Part shown: positions 6,183 to 14,582 of the stretch, one piece after another
Numbering within the stretch: the stretch's first letter is position 1
How the letters are laid out: every line of letters begins with the position of its first letter
From: Opitutia bacterium UBA957
GTDB taxonomy: Bacteria; Verrucomicrobiota; Verrucomicrobiia; Opitutales; UBA953
Length of the DNA: 14,586 nucleotides
NCBI GenBank assembly: GCA_002293065.1
Contig: DBCN01000049.1
Location: 926-15,511, forward strand
Reading direction: 5' to 3'
Position numbers and translations under genes: made by a program
Notes under the pieces: generated by a model
Database searches by the model: none
Seen by the model: the letters and a program-made list of their open reading frames with translations, nothing else
Told to the model about the DNA's origin: nothing

Positions 6183-7481
6183 ATGGCACCGCAGGACAAG
6201 ATCGACGTTCTCATCCTTGGTTCAGGCGGCCGTGAGCATGCGCTGCTCAAGGCCTGCCTCCGGAGCCCCCGCGTCGGGAAGGTTCGCGTGGCTCCCGGTA
6301 ACGGCGGCATGGCGCTTGAAGCCGAATGCCTCGAGGTCGACATCAACAGCGGCGCCGCGGTCCTCGACCTCGTCCGCCGCACGGGCACGCAGTTCGTCAT
6401 CGTCGGCCCCGAAGTGCCCTTAGCCCATGGCGTTGTGGACGTCCTCGAAGCCGCCGGCGTGAAGGCCTATGGTCCTTTGCAGGCCGGGGCGCGCCTCGAA
6501 GCCAGCAAGGCCTTCAGCAAGGACTTCCTGTTCCGGCATAAGATCCCCACCGCGGCGGCCGAGACCTTCCGCTCCCTGGAGCCCGCCTTGGCTTACGTCC
6601 GGCGGCAGCCCGTCCCCATCGTGATCAAGGCCTCGGGCCTGGCGGCAGGGAAGGGCGTCGTCATCGCGATGAACCACGCCGAGGCCGAAGCGGCCTTGCG
6701 CGACATGATGGAGACCAAGGTCTTTGGGAGTTCGGGCGACGAAGTCGTCATCGAGGAATTCATGCAGGGTGAGGAAGCCTCGATCATGCTCATGGTCTGC
6801 GGCGAAGAGTACCTCATGCTCCCGCCGAGCCAGGACCATAAACGCGTCGGCGAAGGCGATACCGGCCTGAATACGGGCGGTATGGGTGCTTATGCACCGA
6901 CGACGGTCGTCACCCCGGAAGTCGAGCGCCGTCTCCGCGAAGAGATCATCGTGCCCACCTTGCGTGGCTTGAAAGCCGATGGCATCGATTACCGCGGGAC
7001 GCTTTACGTCGGCATCATGGTGACTGCGATCGGCCCGCGCGTGGTCGAATTCAACGTGCGCTTCGGCGACCCGGAGTGCCAGGTCCTCATGCCCTCGTTG
7101 GAGACCGATCCGGTCGAAATCATGGAAGCCATCGCCGCCGGCACCTTCCGTTCGGCCTCGGTGCGCTTGCGTCCGGGCTCGACGATCATCGTCGTCCTCG
7201 CCGCGGGCGGGTACCCGGGTGACATCCGCAAGGGCGACGTCATCACTTTGCCTACGCAGCTCCCGGCGGGCGTGGATATCGTCCATGGCGGCACCAAGCG
7301 CCTGGCCAATGGCGAGGTCGTGACCTCCGGCGGCCGCGTCCTCGGTGTGGTGGCCCATGGTGCGACGCTGGCGGAAGCGGCGAAAAAGGCCTATGCCGTG
7401 GTCCCGCAGATCCAGTTCACCGGCTGTCATTACCGCCGGGATATCGGCTATCGCCAGCTCCGTCGCGACGGGGCGGTCTGA
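6183..7481 (+). CDS. purD: Phosphoribosylamine--glycine ligase (GAR synthetase)
   Basis: Catalyses ATP-dependent joining of glycine to 5-phosphoribosylamine, the second step of de novo purine synthesis, in the cytoplasm. The 432-aa length is standard. Diagnostic stretches are the N-terminal LILGSGGREHAL and APGNGGM (PRA-binding domain), FVIVGPEVPLAHG, the ATP-grasp stretch VIKASGLAAGKGVVIA, IEEFMQGEEAS, DHKRVGEGDTGLNTGGMGAY, and the metal-binding VVEFNVRFGDPECQ. All are intact. A plausible Shine-Dalgarno (AGGA, ~8 nt before the ATG) makes it one of the few genes here with one. It follows the tRNA terminator and lies 42 bp before the phosphatase gene, possibly in one transcript with it. A few bases after the stop an imperfect GC hairpin (7471-7506) lacks a T-run. 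Confidence 0.98.
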   Translation: MAPQDKIDVLILGSGGREHALLKACLRSPRVGKVRVAPGNGGMALEAECLEVDINSGAAVLDLVRRTGTQFVIVGPEVPLAHGVVDVLEAAGVKAYGPLQAGARLEASKAFSKDFLFRHKIPTAAAETFRSLEPALAYVRRQPVPIVIKASGLAAGKGVVIAMNHAEAEAALRDMMETKVFGSSGDEVVIEEFMQGEEASIMLMVCGEEYLMLPPSQDHKRVGEGDTGLNTGGMGAYAPTTVVTPEVERRLREEIIVPTLRGLKADGIDYRGTLYVGIMVTAIGPRVVEFNVRFGDPECQVLMPSLETDPVEIMEAIAAGTFRSASVRLRPGSTIIVVLAAGGYPGDIRKGDVITLPTQLPAGVDIVHGGTKRLANGEVVTSGGRVLGVVAHGATLAEAAKKAYAVVPQIQFTGCHYRRDIGYRQLRRDGAV

Positions 7482-7523
7482 TTACGGGTTGAACCGCCCG
7501 ACCGCCTCGACACCCTTTCGTCC

Positions 7524-8012
7524 ATGCCTGTCGAACGCGATACCGTGACGTTTGTCTGCACAGGGAATACCTGTCGCAGTCCGATGGCGGAGGCGTTGTT
7601 GCGGGCGGCCTTGGCGAAGCGGGCAGGGGGGCTGGAAGCGCTGAAAGTCGCTTCGTTCGGCTTGGCGGCGCATCCGGGTGATCCCGCTTCGCCTAATTCG
7701 GTCAAGACCATGCAACGCATCGGCCAGGACCTCAAAAGCCATCGGAGCCGTTTGCTCACGCAGGCGGATCTGGATCGCAGCCTCGTCGTCTTCGGGATGA
7801 CGGAGTCGCACCTGGCCGCCCTCCGCCAGCGCTTCGATGTTTTGCCTGAGCACGTCCTGCTCCTCCGCGACGTTCTTCCCGAAGGCGCGGACCGTAATAT
7901 CCCCGATCCCTTTGGCGGCGGTTACCGCGACTACGAAGAATGTCGGGACTCGATGGTGGAAGCCATCCCGGCGCTGTTGGCCTACCTCAAACACCACTTT
8001 ATCCGACCATGA
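7524..8012 (+). CDS. Low-molecular-weight phosphatase, YwlE-like (predicted protein-arginine phosphatase)
   Basis: 162 aa, the usual size of LMW protein-tyrosine phosphatases. The P-loop CTGNTCRSPMAE has nucleophile C12 and phosphate-binding R18; the general acid is D128 in DPFGGGY. The loop residue T16 corresponds to Thr11 of Bacillus YwlE, which favours phosphoarginine; tyrosine-specific members usually have Ile there (CxGNICRSP). DPFGG followed by a Tyr and an Arg-rich helix also resembles YwlE. The stop overlaps the rpiB start (ATGA at 8009-8012), so the two are translationally coupled. In B. subtilis ywlE also precedes rpiB (ywlF) and glyA. Arginine phosphatase activity is inferred; a general LMW-PTP or arsenate reductase-like role is less likely but possible. 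No clear ribosome-binding site. Confidence 0.93.
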   Translation: MPVERDTVTFVCTGNTCRSPMAEALLRAALAKRAGGLEALKVASFGLAAHPGDPASPNSVKTMQRIGQDLKSHRSRLLTQADLDRSLVVFGMTESHLAALRQRFDVLPEHVLLLRDVLPEGADRNIPDPFGGGYRDYEECRDSMVEAIPALLAYLKHHFIRP

Positions 8013-8455
8013 CCATTCCCTTGACCCTTTCCTTCGGCAGCGACCACGGCGGCTTGGCCTTGCGCCGGGACCTCATGGCCGCCTTGCGCGCCAAAGGCTA
8101 CACCATCCTCGATCGCGGGACCGAGACCGAGGCCTCCTGTGATTATCCCGACTACGCGCATGCCGTGGGGGCCGACGTGACCTCGGGTCGCGCGCGTTTC
8201 GGTTTCCTGGTCTGCACGACGGGCATCGGCATCTCCATCGCCGCGAACAAAGTCCCCGGTATCCGGGCCGCCCTGGTCCAGAGCGCCGACGCCGCCGAGC
8301 TGAGCCGGCGCCACAATGACGCAAACGTCCTTTGTTTCGGGGCGAAATATGTCGATCTCCCCTTGGCGGTCGCTTGTGCCGAGGCCTTCTTGGCGGCCCA
8401 GTTCGAGGGCGGTCGCCATGACCGTCGCGTCGCCAAGATGGAGGCCTGTGGATAA
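8009..8455 (+). CDS. rpiB: Ribose-5-phosphate isomerase B
   Basis: Interconverts ribose 5-phosphate and ribulose 5-phosphate in the pentose phosphate pathway. 148 aa, normal for RpiB. The substrate-binding motif SDHGG (D12, H13) is at the N-terminus. The active-site Cys is C69 in VCTTGIGISIAANK, the His is H102 in SRRHNDANVL, and the family-typical FEGGRH (132-137) precedes the end. The ATG at 8009 overlaps the phosphatase stop by 4 bp; a longer in-frame start at 7940 lies inside that gene and lacks homology. VCTTG replaces the common VCGTG of E. coli RpiB, a small variation. The product can feed PRPP and hence purD upstream. Confidence 0.96.
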   Translation: MTIPLTLSFGSDHGGLALRRDLMAALRAKGYTILDRGTETEASCDYPDYAHAVGADVTSGRARFGFLVCTTGIGISIAANKVPGIRAALVQSADAAELSRRHNDANVLCFGAKYVDLPLAVACAEAFLAAQFEGGRHDRRVAKMEACG

Positions 8456-8458
8456 TTG

Positions 8459-8515
8459 CCTGCCTTTTCCGTTGTCACGCTTGCCTCCCCTTCTTTCACC
8501 TATCTCCCTATTCCC
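8459..8515 (+). promoter_or_regulatory. Pyrimidine-rich glyA leader
   Basis: The gap between rpiB and glyA is mostly C and T: about nine purines in 8461-8515, and only three in the last 30 bases. No Shine-Dalgarno is present. Such C/U-rich, G-poor RNA can be bound by ribosomal protein S1 or by Rho. The function is inferred. Confidence 0.35.
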
Positions 8516-9769
<1,254 letters not shown>

Positions 9770-9841
9770 GTTTGTTCCCTTCTTTTTCGCTTTCATTCCC
9801 TTTTAACCCACCTATCCTTAATAGCCTACCCCAATCACCCC
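9770..9841 (+). promoter_or_regulatory. Pyrimidine-rich leader of the prepilin gene
   Basis: This 72-bp gap after glyA is again C/T-dominated with few G residues, and has AT-rich patches TTTTAA (9801-9806) and CTTAATAG (9817-9824) that could be part of a promoter. No clear -35/-10 pair and no Shine-Dalgarno. Because the pilin gene has its own terminator, a promoter here is expected. Confidence 0.3.
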
Positions 9842-10552
9842 ATGAATACCCCTACCCGTAACCGTAAAGGCTTCACGCTCATTGAGCTGCTGACCGTTAT
9901 CGCGATCATCGGCATCCTAGCCGCCGTCCTTTTCCCTGGCGTTCAGGGCGTCATGAAGCGCGCCAAGCAGTCCACCGCCCAGACCAAGGTGCGTAATATC
10001 GCTCAGGCCTACATCGCCTTCGCTTCCACCGGCAACAAGTTCGTCAAGCAGGGTGCTTGGAGCCTCACCGCTCCGACCCAGGCCAACTCGGTCGCCGATT
10101 TCGGTGCCGTGCTCTCCTACAACGCCAACCTCAACGCCGCTGAACTCTGGTACGTCGAAGCCGACCAGCTCAATGAATCCGCTTCCTTCCCGAAGCAGGT
10201 CCTCATCGGCGCCACCGGTAGCCAGACGGTTGACCCGAACTTCGCCACCGGCTCCGTCCAGTACGGTTACCACTCCTGGACCACCTTCGTCCCGACCCCT
10301 CGCAACATCGACGAAAAGATCCCTCTCTTCTGGTCGCGCGGTCTGACCACCGCCGGTAAGTGGGACAACACTACGGGCGTCTGGGGTGCTGAAGGCGGCC
10401 ACATCGCCTTCGGTGACTCGCACGTCACCTGGTTCCAAGACACCGCTTCGGACGACACCAAGTTCGTCTCCAAGAAGTCCGCTGGTACGATGTCCGCCAA
10501 CTGGCAGGACGCCGTCTCGGTCGGCACGGTGACCGAACTGAAGTCCAAGTAA
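9842..10552 (+). CDS. Prepilin-type protein (type IV pilin / type II secretion pseudopilin family)
   Basis: 236 aa with a classic class III signal. Basic NRKG (7-10) is followed by FTLIELLTVIAIIGILAAVL, with prepilin peptidase cleavage predicted after G10, N-methylation of F11, and the conserved E15. The hydrophobic N-terminal helix (11-32) would sit in the inner membrane before assembly. The C-terminal region has GGHIAFGDSHVTWF (H187, D192, H194), resembling the H-X9-DG prepilin motif common in Planctomycetes and Verrucomicrobia, but with DS replacing DG. Ser/Thr/Asn-rich composition suits an exported protein. The gene is monocistronic, with a pyrimidine-rich leader and a strong terminator, which suggests independent and perhaps high expression. 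Whether it is a major pilin or a minor pseudopilin cannot be told; no assembly genes are in the window. Confidence 0.93.
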   Translation: MNTPTRNRKGFTLIELLTVIAIIGILAAVLFPGVQGVMKRAKQSTAQTKVRNIAQAYIAFASTGNKFVKQGAWSLTAPTQANSVADFGAVLSYNANLNAAELWYVEADQLNESASFPKQVLIGATGSQTVDPNFATGSVQYGYHSWTTFVPTPRNIDEKIPLFWSRGLTTAGKWDNTTGVWGAEGGHIAFGDSHVTWFQDTASDDTKFVSKKSAGTMSANWQDAVSVGTVTELKSK

Positions 10553-10570
10553 GCGACTTCGGTTTCTGCG

Positions 10571-10600
10571 AAAAGCCCCGGGCCACCGGGGCTTTTTTGT
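10571..10600 (+). terminator. Rho-independent terminator after the prepilin gene
   Basis: AAAAGCCCCGG (10571-10581) pairs perfectly with CCGGGGCTTTT (10586-10596) around a 4-nt loop, and the T-run continues to 10598. It starts 18 bp after the prepilin stop codon. Confidence 0.95.
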
Positions 10601-10636
10601 TTTCGGACCTCTCCCGTTAGGCATTGTTGGCACTTC

Positions 10637-11569
10637 ATGACGGCCCTGCGCACATGGATCGACGCTTGTCGGCCGAAGACTTTGGTCGCGGCGGCCGTGC
10701 CCGTCGCGGTCGGAGGCGCGGTGGTCTGGGCCTACGGCGAGCAGGTCAACGGTCTCAACCTAGGTCTCGTGTTGGGATTCTGCCTGGCCTTCGCCCTCTG
10801 CGTGCAGGTCGCCTGTAATTTCGCCAATGACCTCGGGGATACCTTGCGCGGGGCCGACACCTCCGCGCGGGTCGGGCCCCGTCGGGCCGTCGCCAACGGT
10901 GACATCACGCCGGCGCAGATGAAGCGCGGCATCTGGATCGCCTGTCTCCTGGCGCTGGTCGTCGGCAGCCCCGTCGGCCTTATATCTCCTTGGTTGGCGT
11001 TGGCGGGCGTGCTCGCGATCGCCTGCGCCTTGGGGTACACCTTGGGGCCTTACCCGCTGGCTTATAATGGACTCGGGGACGTGTTCGTCGTCGCTTGCTT
11101 CGGCGTCCAAGCGACGGCGTTGACCACTTGGGCGGCTTGGTTGGTCGCGGCTCCCGACTGCGGCTGTTTTTCTCCCATGCCTTGGATGCCGGCCCTAGTC
11201 GCGGGTTTGGGGCTGGGCCTACTGGCGGACAACATCCTCGTCGCGAACAACGCCCGCGATTACGAAACCGACCAGGTAGCCGGGAAGCGCACGACCGTGG
11301 TCCGCTTCGGTCGGGGCTTTGCGCGTGGTTTGCATGCGGTCAATTTATTCGGTGGCTTGGGCTGCCTGGCGCTCGTCTTCGGTTGGCTGCCGTTGCTGGT
11401 CTTGCCGTGGGCGGTCTGGCAGCATGTCGGCTTCCGTAAAGCCGCGGGGCCGGCGGATTTCGTGCCTTTCCTTGGCCAAGCGGCGGGGCTGTTGCTGGTG
11501 GCCGGTGCCCTGTGCGTAACTGCCTCTTGCCTTGGCCTGACTCCTGCGGGAATCTCCTTCCTGCGATGA
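10637..11569 (+). CDS. menA: 1,4-dihydroxy-2-naphthoate polyprenyltransferase (MenA, UbiA family)
   Basis: Integral membrane prenyltransferase that attaches the polyprenyl tail to DHNA in menaquinone synthesis. 310 aa with about eight or nine hydrophobic segments. The N-terminal WIDACRPKTL (7-16) is typical of MenA. The first Mg2+-diphosphate motif is NFANDLGDTLRGAD (N64, D65, D68, D74) and the second is NNARDYETDQVAGKRT (N205, R207, D208, D212). These favour MenA over ubiquinone, haem or chlorophyll UbiA relatives. It implies menaquinone respiration in the host. No terminator follows; the stop overlaps the next start (ATGA, 11566-11569), so it heads a three-gene operon. No Shine-Dalgarno is evident before the ATG. 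Confidence 0.9.
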   Translation: MTALRTWIDACRPKTLVAAAVPVAVGGAVVWAYGEQVNGLNLGLVLGFCLAFALCVQVACNFANDLGDTLRGADTSARVGPRRAVANGDITPAQMKRGIWIACLLALVVGSPVGLISPWLALAGVLAIACALGYTLGPYPLAYNGLGDVFVVACFGVQATALTTWAAWLVAAPDCGCFSPMPWMPALVAGLGLGLLADNILVANNARDYETDQVAGKRTTVVRFGRGFARGLHAVNLFGGLGCLALVFGWLPLLVLPWAVWQHVGFRKAAGPADFVPFLGQAAGLLLVAGALCVTASCLGLTPAGISFLR

Positions 11570-12042
11570 AAGCCCCCGAGTCACTCGCCAGCCAGCTTGA
11601 GGCCCTCGTCAACGCGGGCGCCCGCCCATCGTGGGACGAGTATTTCATGGCCACCGCCGTCTTGGTCAGCTCGCGCTCCAGTTGCGAGCGCCTGCACGTC
11701 GGTTGCGTCGTCGTCTCCACCGGCAAGCATCCCAATCGACTCGTCGCCGCGGGCTACAATGGATTCCTGCCGGGCACGCCGCACGACTCCAAGATTCGCG
11801 ACGGCCACGAGCAGGCTACCGTGCATGCCGAGCAGAACGCCGTGGCGGATGCCGCCAAGCGTGGCGTCTCGCTGCAGGGCACGGTCTGCTACGTCACCCA
11901 TTTCCCGTGCGTGAACTGCGCCAAGATCCTGGCCGCCGCCGGCATCACCGAGGTGCGTTACCGGCACGACTACAAGAATGACCCGCTCGTCGCGGAGTTG
12001 TTCGCGCAGGCGGGGGTCGCCGTCACGAAGTTGGTGGGCTGA
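11566..12042 (+). CDS. dCMP deaminase family protein (ComEB-like)
   Basis: Zinc-dependent deaminase expected to convert dCMP to dUMP for thymidylate synthesis. 158 aa. The zinc/catalytic motifs are H88-A-E90 in TVHAEQNAV and C115/C118 in THFPCVNCAK. SWDEYFMATAVLVSSRSSC (22-40) and GYNGFLPGTPH are typical of the deoxycytidylate deaminase/ComEB branch rather than of cytidine or tRNA deaminases. The ATG at 11566 overlaps the menA stop; an upstream GTG at 11512 lies within menA and is rejected. The stop overlaps the yqgE ATG by one base (TGATG at 12040-12044). The tight packing means co-translation, not a shared pathway. Confidence 0.92.
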   Translation: MKAPESLASQLEALVNAGARPSWDEYFMATAVLVSSRSSCERLHVGCVVVSTGKHPNRLVAAGYNGFLPGTPHDSKIRDGHEQATVHAEQNAVADAAKRGVSLQGTVCYVTHFPCVNCAKILAAAGITEVRYRHDYKNDPLVAELFAQAGVAVTKLVG

Positions 12043-12587
12043 TGGCCGGCAAGTTCCAGTCGATCGCGGGACGCGTGCTGGTCTCGCACCCCTTGCAGCG
12101 CGACGAAAACTTCTGCGAGACCGTTGTCCTGATCCATACGCACACCGCGAAAGATGGCGCCATGGGCGTGATCTTGAATCGGCCGATGGGCCAATACCTC
12201 GGTCAAGTGCAGGCGGAGTTCTGCGCGGGGCCGCTCACGGGCGTGCCGATCCACGTCGGTGGACCCTGCTCCGCCGATCGCCTCGCCTTGGGTGGGTGGA
12301 AATTCGCCGCGCGCGGGCCGGCGGCGATCCGCTTCGGCATCAGCCGCGAAGAGGCCGAAGTCTTGGCGGAGCGGGGCGAGTACCGCCTATTTGCCTATGT
12401 GGGCTATGCGGGGTGGTCGCCGGGTCAACTGGAGCGTGAACTCCGCCTGAATGCCTGGGTGGTGTGCCCGTTTGAACGCGCCACCGCGCAACTCACCGAG
12501 CAGGCCTATTGGAAGGGCTTGCTGGCGCGGCATCGGCCGGACCTCCGACTCGTGCTCGATTCGCCCGAAAACCCAGGGAACAACTGA
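12042..12587 (+). CDS. yqgE: YqgE/AlgH family protein (DUF179)
   Basis: 181 aa, close to the usual ~185. The family signatures are clear: LVSHPLQRDENFCETVVLI near the start, GAMGVILNRPMG, VPIHVGGPC, and GYAGWSPGQLERELRLNAW. The biochemical function of the family is unsettled; AlgH has been linked to alginate regulation in Pseudomonas, and in most genomes the gene is simply conserved. It is the last gene of the menA operon, starting in the stop codon of the dCMP deaminase gene. Its stop TGA directly abuts the stop of the convergent M23 gene, with no terminator between them. Its GTGGGCTG context just before the ATG offers only a weak ribosome-binding site. Confidence 0.94.
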   Translation: MAGKFQSIAGRVLVSHPLQRDENFCETVVLIHTHTAKDGAMGVILNRPMGQYLGQVQAEFCAGPLTGVPIHVGGPCSADRLALGGWKFAARGPAAIRFGISREEAEVLAERGEYRLFAYVGYAGWSPGQLERELRLNAWVVCPFERATAQLTEQAYWKGLLARHRPDLRLVLDSPENPGNN

Positions 12588-13580
12588 TCAGCGCGTCCCC
12601 GTCAGCAAGATGTCCACGTTGCGGATCAGCGTTTCGCTGGGCATCTTGGCGTCGGCGGTGATCATCTTACGCTGGACCAGTTGCGGCCGAAATTTGTGGT
12701 CGAGGGCCACGTAGCTCCAGACGCCTTTCGGGAGCTGCTTGCTCTCGGGCGGGAGAGCCGTCCAGCGTTTGGGCAGGCCATGCCAAGTGAACTCCACGTA
12801 CCAACCGGCGGCCTTGGCCGGGTCGCTGCCGGGCGCGAGCAGGCCGGGGTAGCGTTGGACGAAGTCGGGCGGGCGCTTGGTGCGCATGGTCACGGCGAGG
12901 GCCGTGGGCAATTGCCGGACCGTGTCGAGGAGGTTGACCGACGAGCGGGCGAGGACGGGCACCGGGTCGAAGCCGGCGAGGTTCTGGCCGTTCCAGATTC
13001 CATGTTGGTTCGGGGTGCCGCGGTGGTCGGGTTGGGCGTTGTACCAATTGCCGAAATTCGCGGAGAGCATCACGCCGATCTCGAAATGCAGGTGGGAGCG
13101 CTCCTTCGGGATGGCGTTCGGGCTGGTGGACGTGTGGCCCATCGTCGCGAACGCCGTGCCCTTGGGCAGCTTGTCGCCGACCTTCAGCGTTTTCTCGATG
13201 GATGCGAGATGGGCGTAGAGCGTGTAGACGGGCAGTTCGGCTTCGGGGTGATAAAGGATGACGTATTTGCCGTACGGGCCGTTGAGTTCTTGGTTGATGT
13301 AGGCGACGGTCCCTTTCATCGCGGAGAAGACGCGGTCGAGCGGTTCGCCGTTCGGGCCGCGGGCGCTGGGGCGGATATCGACGCCTTCGTGGAAGCGCTG
13401 TTGGTCGTCGCGGACCATGCCGAAAAGCGCCGACTCGGGCTTGCCGGAAACCGTGGGTTGGGCGTAGTCCTCGAAGGAACGGAGCGACGTCCGATCCATC
13501 GAAGTGGGCCAGACGATTTCGGTGGCCCCGAGCGGGCCCATCAGGAACAGGCAGAGGAGCGTACGGAGACCGCGACTCAC
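12588..13580 (-). CDS. Secreted M23 family metallopeptidase (LytM-like)
   Basis: Predicted zinc endopeptidase acting on peptidoglycan cross-bridges. 330 aa from a GTG at 13580, whose GTGA overlaps the TGA of the lipoprotein gene; longer in-frame starts lie inside that gene. Residues 1-19 are a short signal peptide ending GPLGA. The catalytic domain (~45-215) has H64 and D68 (FHEGVDI) and H165 (HLHFE) as zinc ligands, with H124 (LYAHL) and H163 as the catalytic histidines, so it should be active. It differs from minimal LytM domains by an insertion after HLHFEIGV (NWYNAQPDHRGTPNQHG) and a ~95-residue C-terminal region I do not recognise (235-330), perhaps a binding or regulatory domain. It is the last gene of the minus-strand envelope operon. 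AAGGAA lies 12 nt before the GTG. Confidence 0.92.
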   Translation of the reverse strand: MSRGLRTLLCLFLMGPLGATEIVWPTSMDRTSLRSFEDYAQPTVSGKPESALFGMVRDDQQRFHEGVDIRPSARGPNGEPLDRVFSAMKGTVAYINQELNGPYGKYVILYHPEAELPVYTLYAHLASIEKTLKVGDKLPKGTAFATMGHTSTSPNAIPKERSHLHFEIGVMLSANFGNWYNAQPDHRGTPNQHGIWNGQNLAGFDPVPVLARSSVNLLDTVRQLPTALAVTMRTKRPPDFVQRYPGLLAPGSDPAKAAGWYVEFTWHGLPKRWTALPPESKQLPKGVWSYVALDHKFRPQLVQRKMITADAKMPSETLIRNVDILLTGTR

Positions 13581-14086
13581 TTTTGCTCGAGTTCCTTGCG
13601 GATGATGAGCGTGGAGGCGTTCAGCTTGTCGCTCAGGAAGAGGGCCGCTTCGCGGCTGGTCATGCCCTTTTGCTCGACGGCGAACATGAGCTTGCCGTCG
13701 TTGATCTGCTGTTCGATGGGCAGGATGCCCACGGCGGTGTCGTTCACCACGAGGACGAGGTTCTTGCCGCGTGCTTGGCGGGAGATATCCATGATGTTGC
13801 GGGCCGCGGAGGTATTCACATGGACGAGCAGGTACACTTGCCGCAAGTCGCTGGGGCCGGCTTCGACCACGGTCGTGCTCAGGAGGTCCTCCGCGAGGGT
13901 GAGCTCCTTCGTCATGATCGGAATGGAGATGCCGCTGACGGGCAGCTTGACGTTCTTGCGCATCGTCAAGGTCGTCGAGGCCGGGGCCTCGATGTAGATG
14001 GAGGCGATGTGCGTGACCTTTTCGGTGGCGCAACCCACGAGGGTGAGGACGGCCAGCAGGAGGCCAGCGGGACGGAGGAATGACAT
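13577..14086 (-). CDS. Lipoprotein with SecD P1 head-like domain
   Basis: 169 aa with a lipoprotein signal: hydrophobic residues 8-17, then the lipobox LVGC with acylated C19. The mature part (30-165) resembles the periplasmic P1 head region of SecD in pattern: ELTLAEDLLST, VYLLVHVNTSAARN, then GKNLVLVVNDTAVGILPI with QQINDGKLMF, and GMTSREAALFLSDKLN, parallel to the Dg-x-V-x-sap, I-x-x-G and t-x-e-eA-x-x-La-x-x-L features of SecD. No SecD membrane part is present, so it is not a translocase. The assignment is pattern recognition, not a search result. It lies 4 bp after the upstream gene and overlaps the M23 gene by 4 bp. A role in envelope protein quality or in controlling the peptidase is inferred from context only. 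Confidence 0.85.
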   Translation of the reverse strand: MSFLRPAGLLLAVLTLVGCATEKVTHIASIYIEAPASTTLTMRKNVKLPVSGISIPIMTKELTLAEDLLSTTVVEAGPSDLRQVYLLVHVNTSAARNIMDISRQARGKNLVLVVNDTAVGILPIEQQINDGKLMFAVEQKGMTSREAALFLSDKLNASTLIIRKELEQK

Positions 14087-14090
14087 AAAA

Positions 14091-14582
14091 TTAGCCGACG
14101 AGCATTTCCAAGGCCGTGCCGACCTGCAGGAGGTGGCTCGGTTGGAGGTCCAAGGCGGGGACGAGGAAGGTCTGCTTGGAGGAAGCGTGTTGATAGGGGA
14201 TCAGGCCCTTGTCCGCCGGACCCATGGCGCGGATGATGCGCTTGCGTTCGAGGAGCATGGCGAGGATGTGCTTGAGCACGGCCTTGTCTCCGCTGGGGTC
14301 CGCGGCGTCGTCGTAGAGCGACAGGAAGAACTCCTCGCGCGAGGCGAGCAACTGGGCGCGGTGGGCTTGTTCCTCCTCATTGCGTTCCTTGACCTCGCGG
14401 GTCCAGCGACCGAGCAGGAGACCGTTCGGGGTGTAGTTGCTGGCGTGGTCCTTGAGGACGTCAGCCCGCTCGATGTTGCCGCCGAGAGGCTTGTAGACCA
14501 CGCACACGACGCTGTCGCCGACATGAAGTTCCTGGCCGGAGGCGGCACAGGTGCGAGCAATAGGTTTAACCTGCCAATCCAT
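14091..14582 (-). CDS. Conserved protein of unknown function (163 aa)
   Basis: Starts at the ATG at 14582, four bases from the window edge, so an earlier start cannot be excluded and its promoter is not visible. The N-terminus has a Cys-containing β-rich segment (C12 in RTCAASGQEL, then GDSVVCVVYK with C27), a charged helix around residues 60-80 (TREVKERNEEEQAHRAQ), a helix DKAVLKHILAMLLERKRII (~98-116) and a final β-rich segment. From memory, the C-x-x-[ST]-G-x-x-L plus LxxxLAxLLxRKRxx arrangement recurs in uncharacterised planctomycete, verrucomicrobial and myxobacterial proteins. No signal peptide or membrane segment. Four bases separate it from the lipoprotein gene, so it is the first or an early gene of that envelope operon. 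I do not assign a function. Confidence 0.75.
   Translation of the reverse strand: MDWQVKPIARTCAASGQELHVGDSVVCVVYKPLGGNIERADVLKDHASNYTPNGLLLGRWTREVKERNEEEQAHRAQLLASREEFFLSLYDDAADPSGDKAVLKHILAMLLERKRIIRAMGPADKGLIPYQHASSKQTFLVPALDLQPSHLLQVGTALEMLVG

Noticed and set aside
6420..7430. 336-codon minus-strand open frame opposite purD
   Set aside because: His/Asp/Arg-rich composition and antisense to fully conserved PurD motifs.
7471..7506. Terminator at the end of purD
   Set aside because: GGGCGGT can pair with ACCGCCC or with a second copy nearby, but no T-run follows, so it is more likely incidental GC structure.
8456..8515. GlyA start at the upstream TTG (20 extra residues) or a glycine riboswitch in this gap
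   Set aside because: The extra residues come from pyrimidine-rich leader and are not part of the SHMT N-terminus; the ~60-nt gap is too short and lacks the G-rich conserved core of a glycine riboswitch.
12681..13997. 438-codon plus-strand open frame opposite the M23 and lipoprotein genes
   Set aside because: Antisense to an intact LytM active site and a lipobox signal; no motif of its own.
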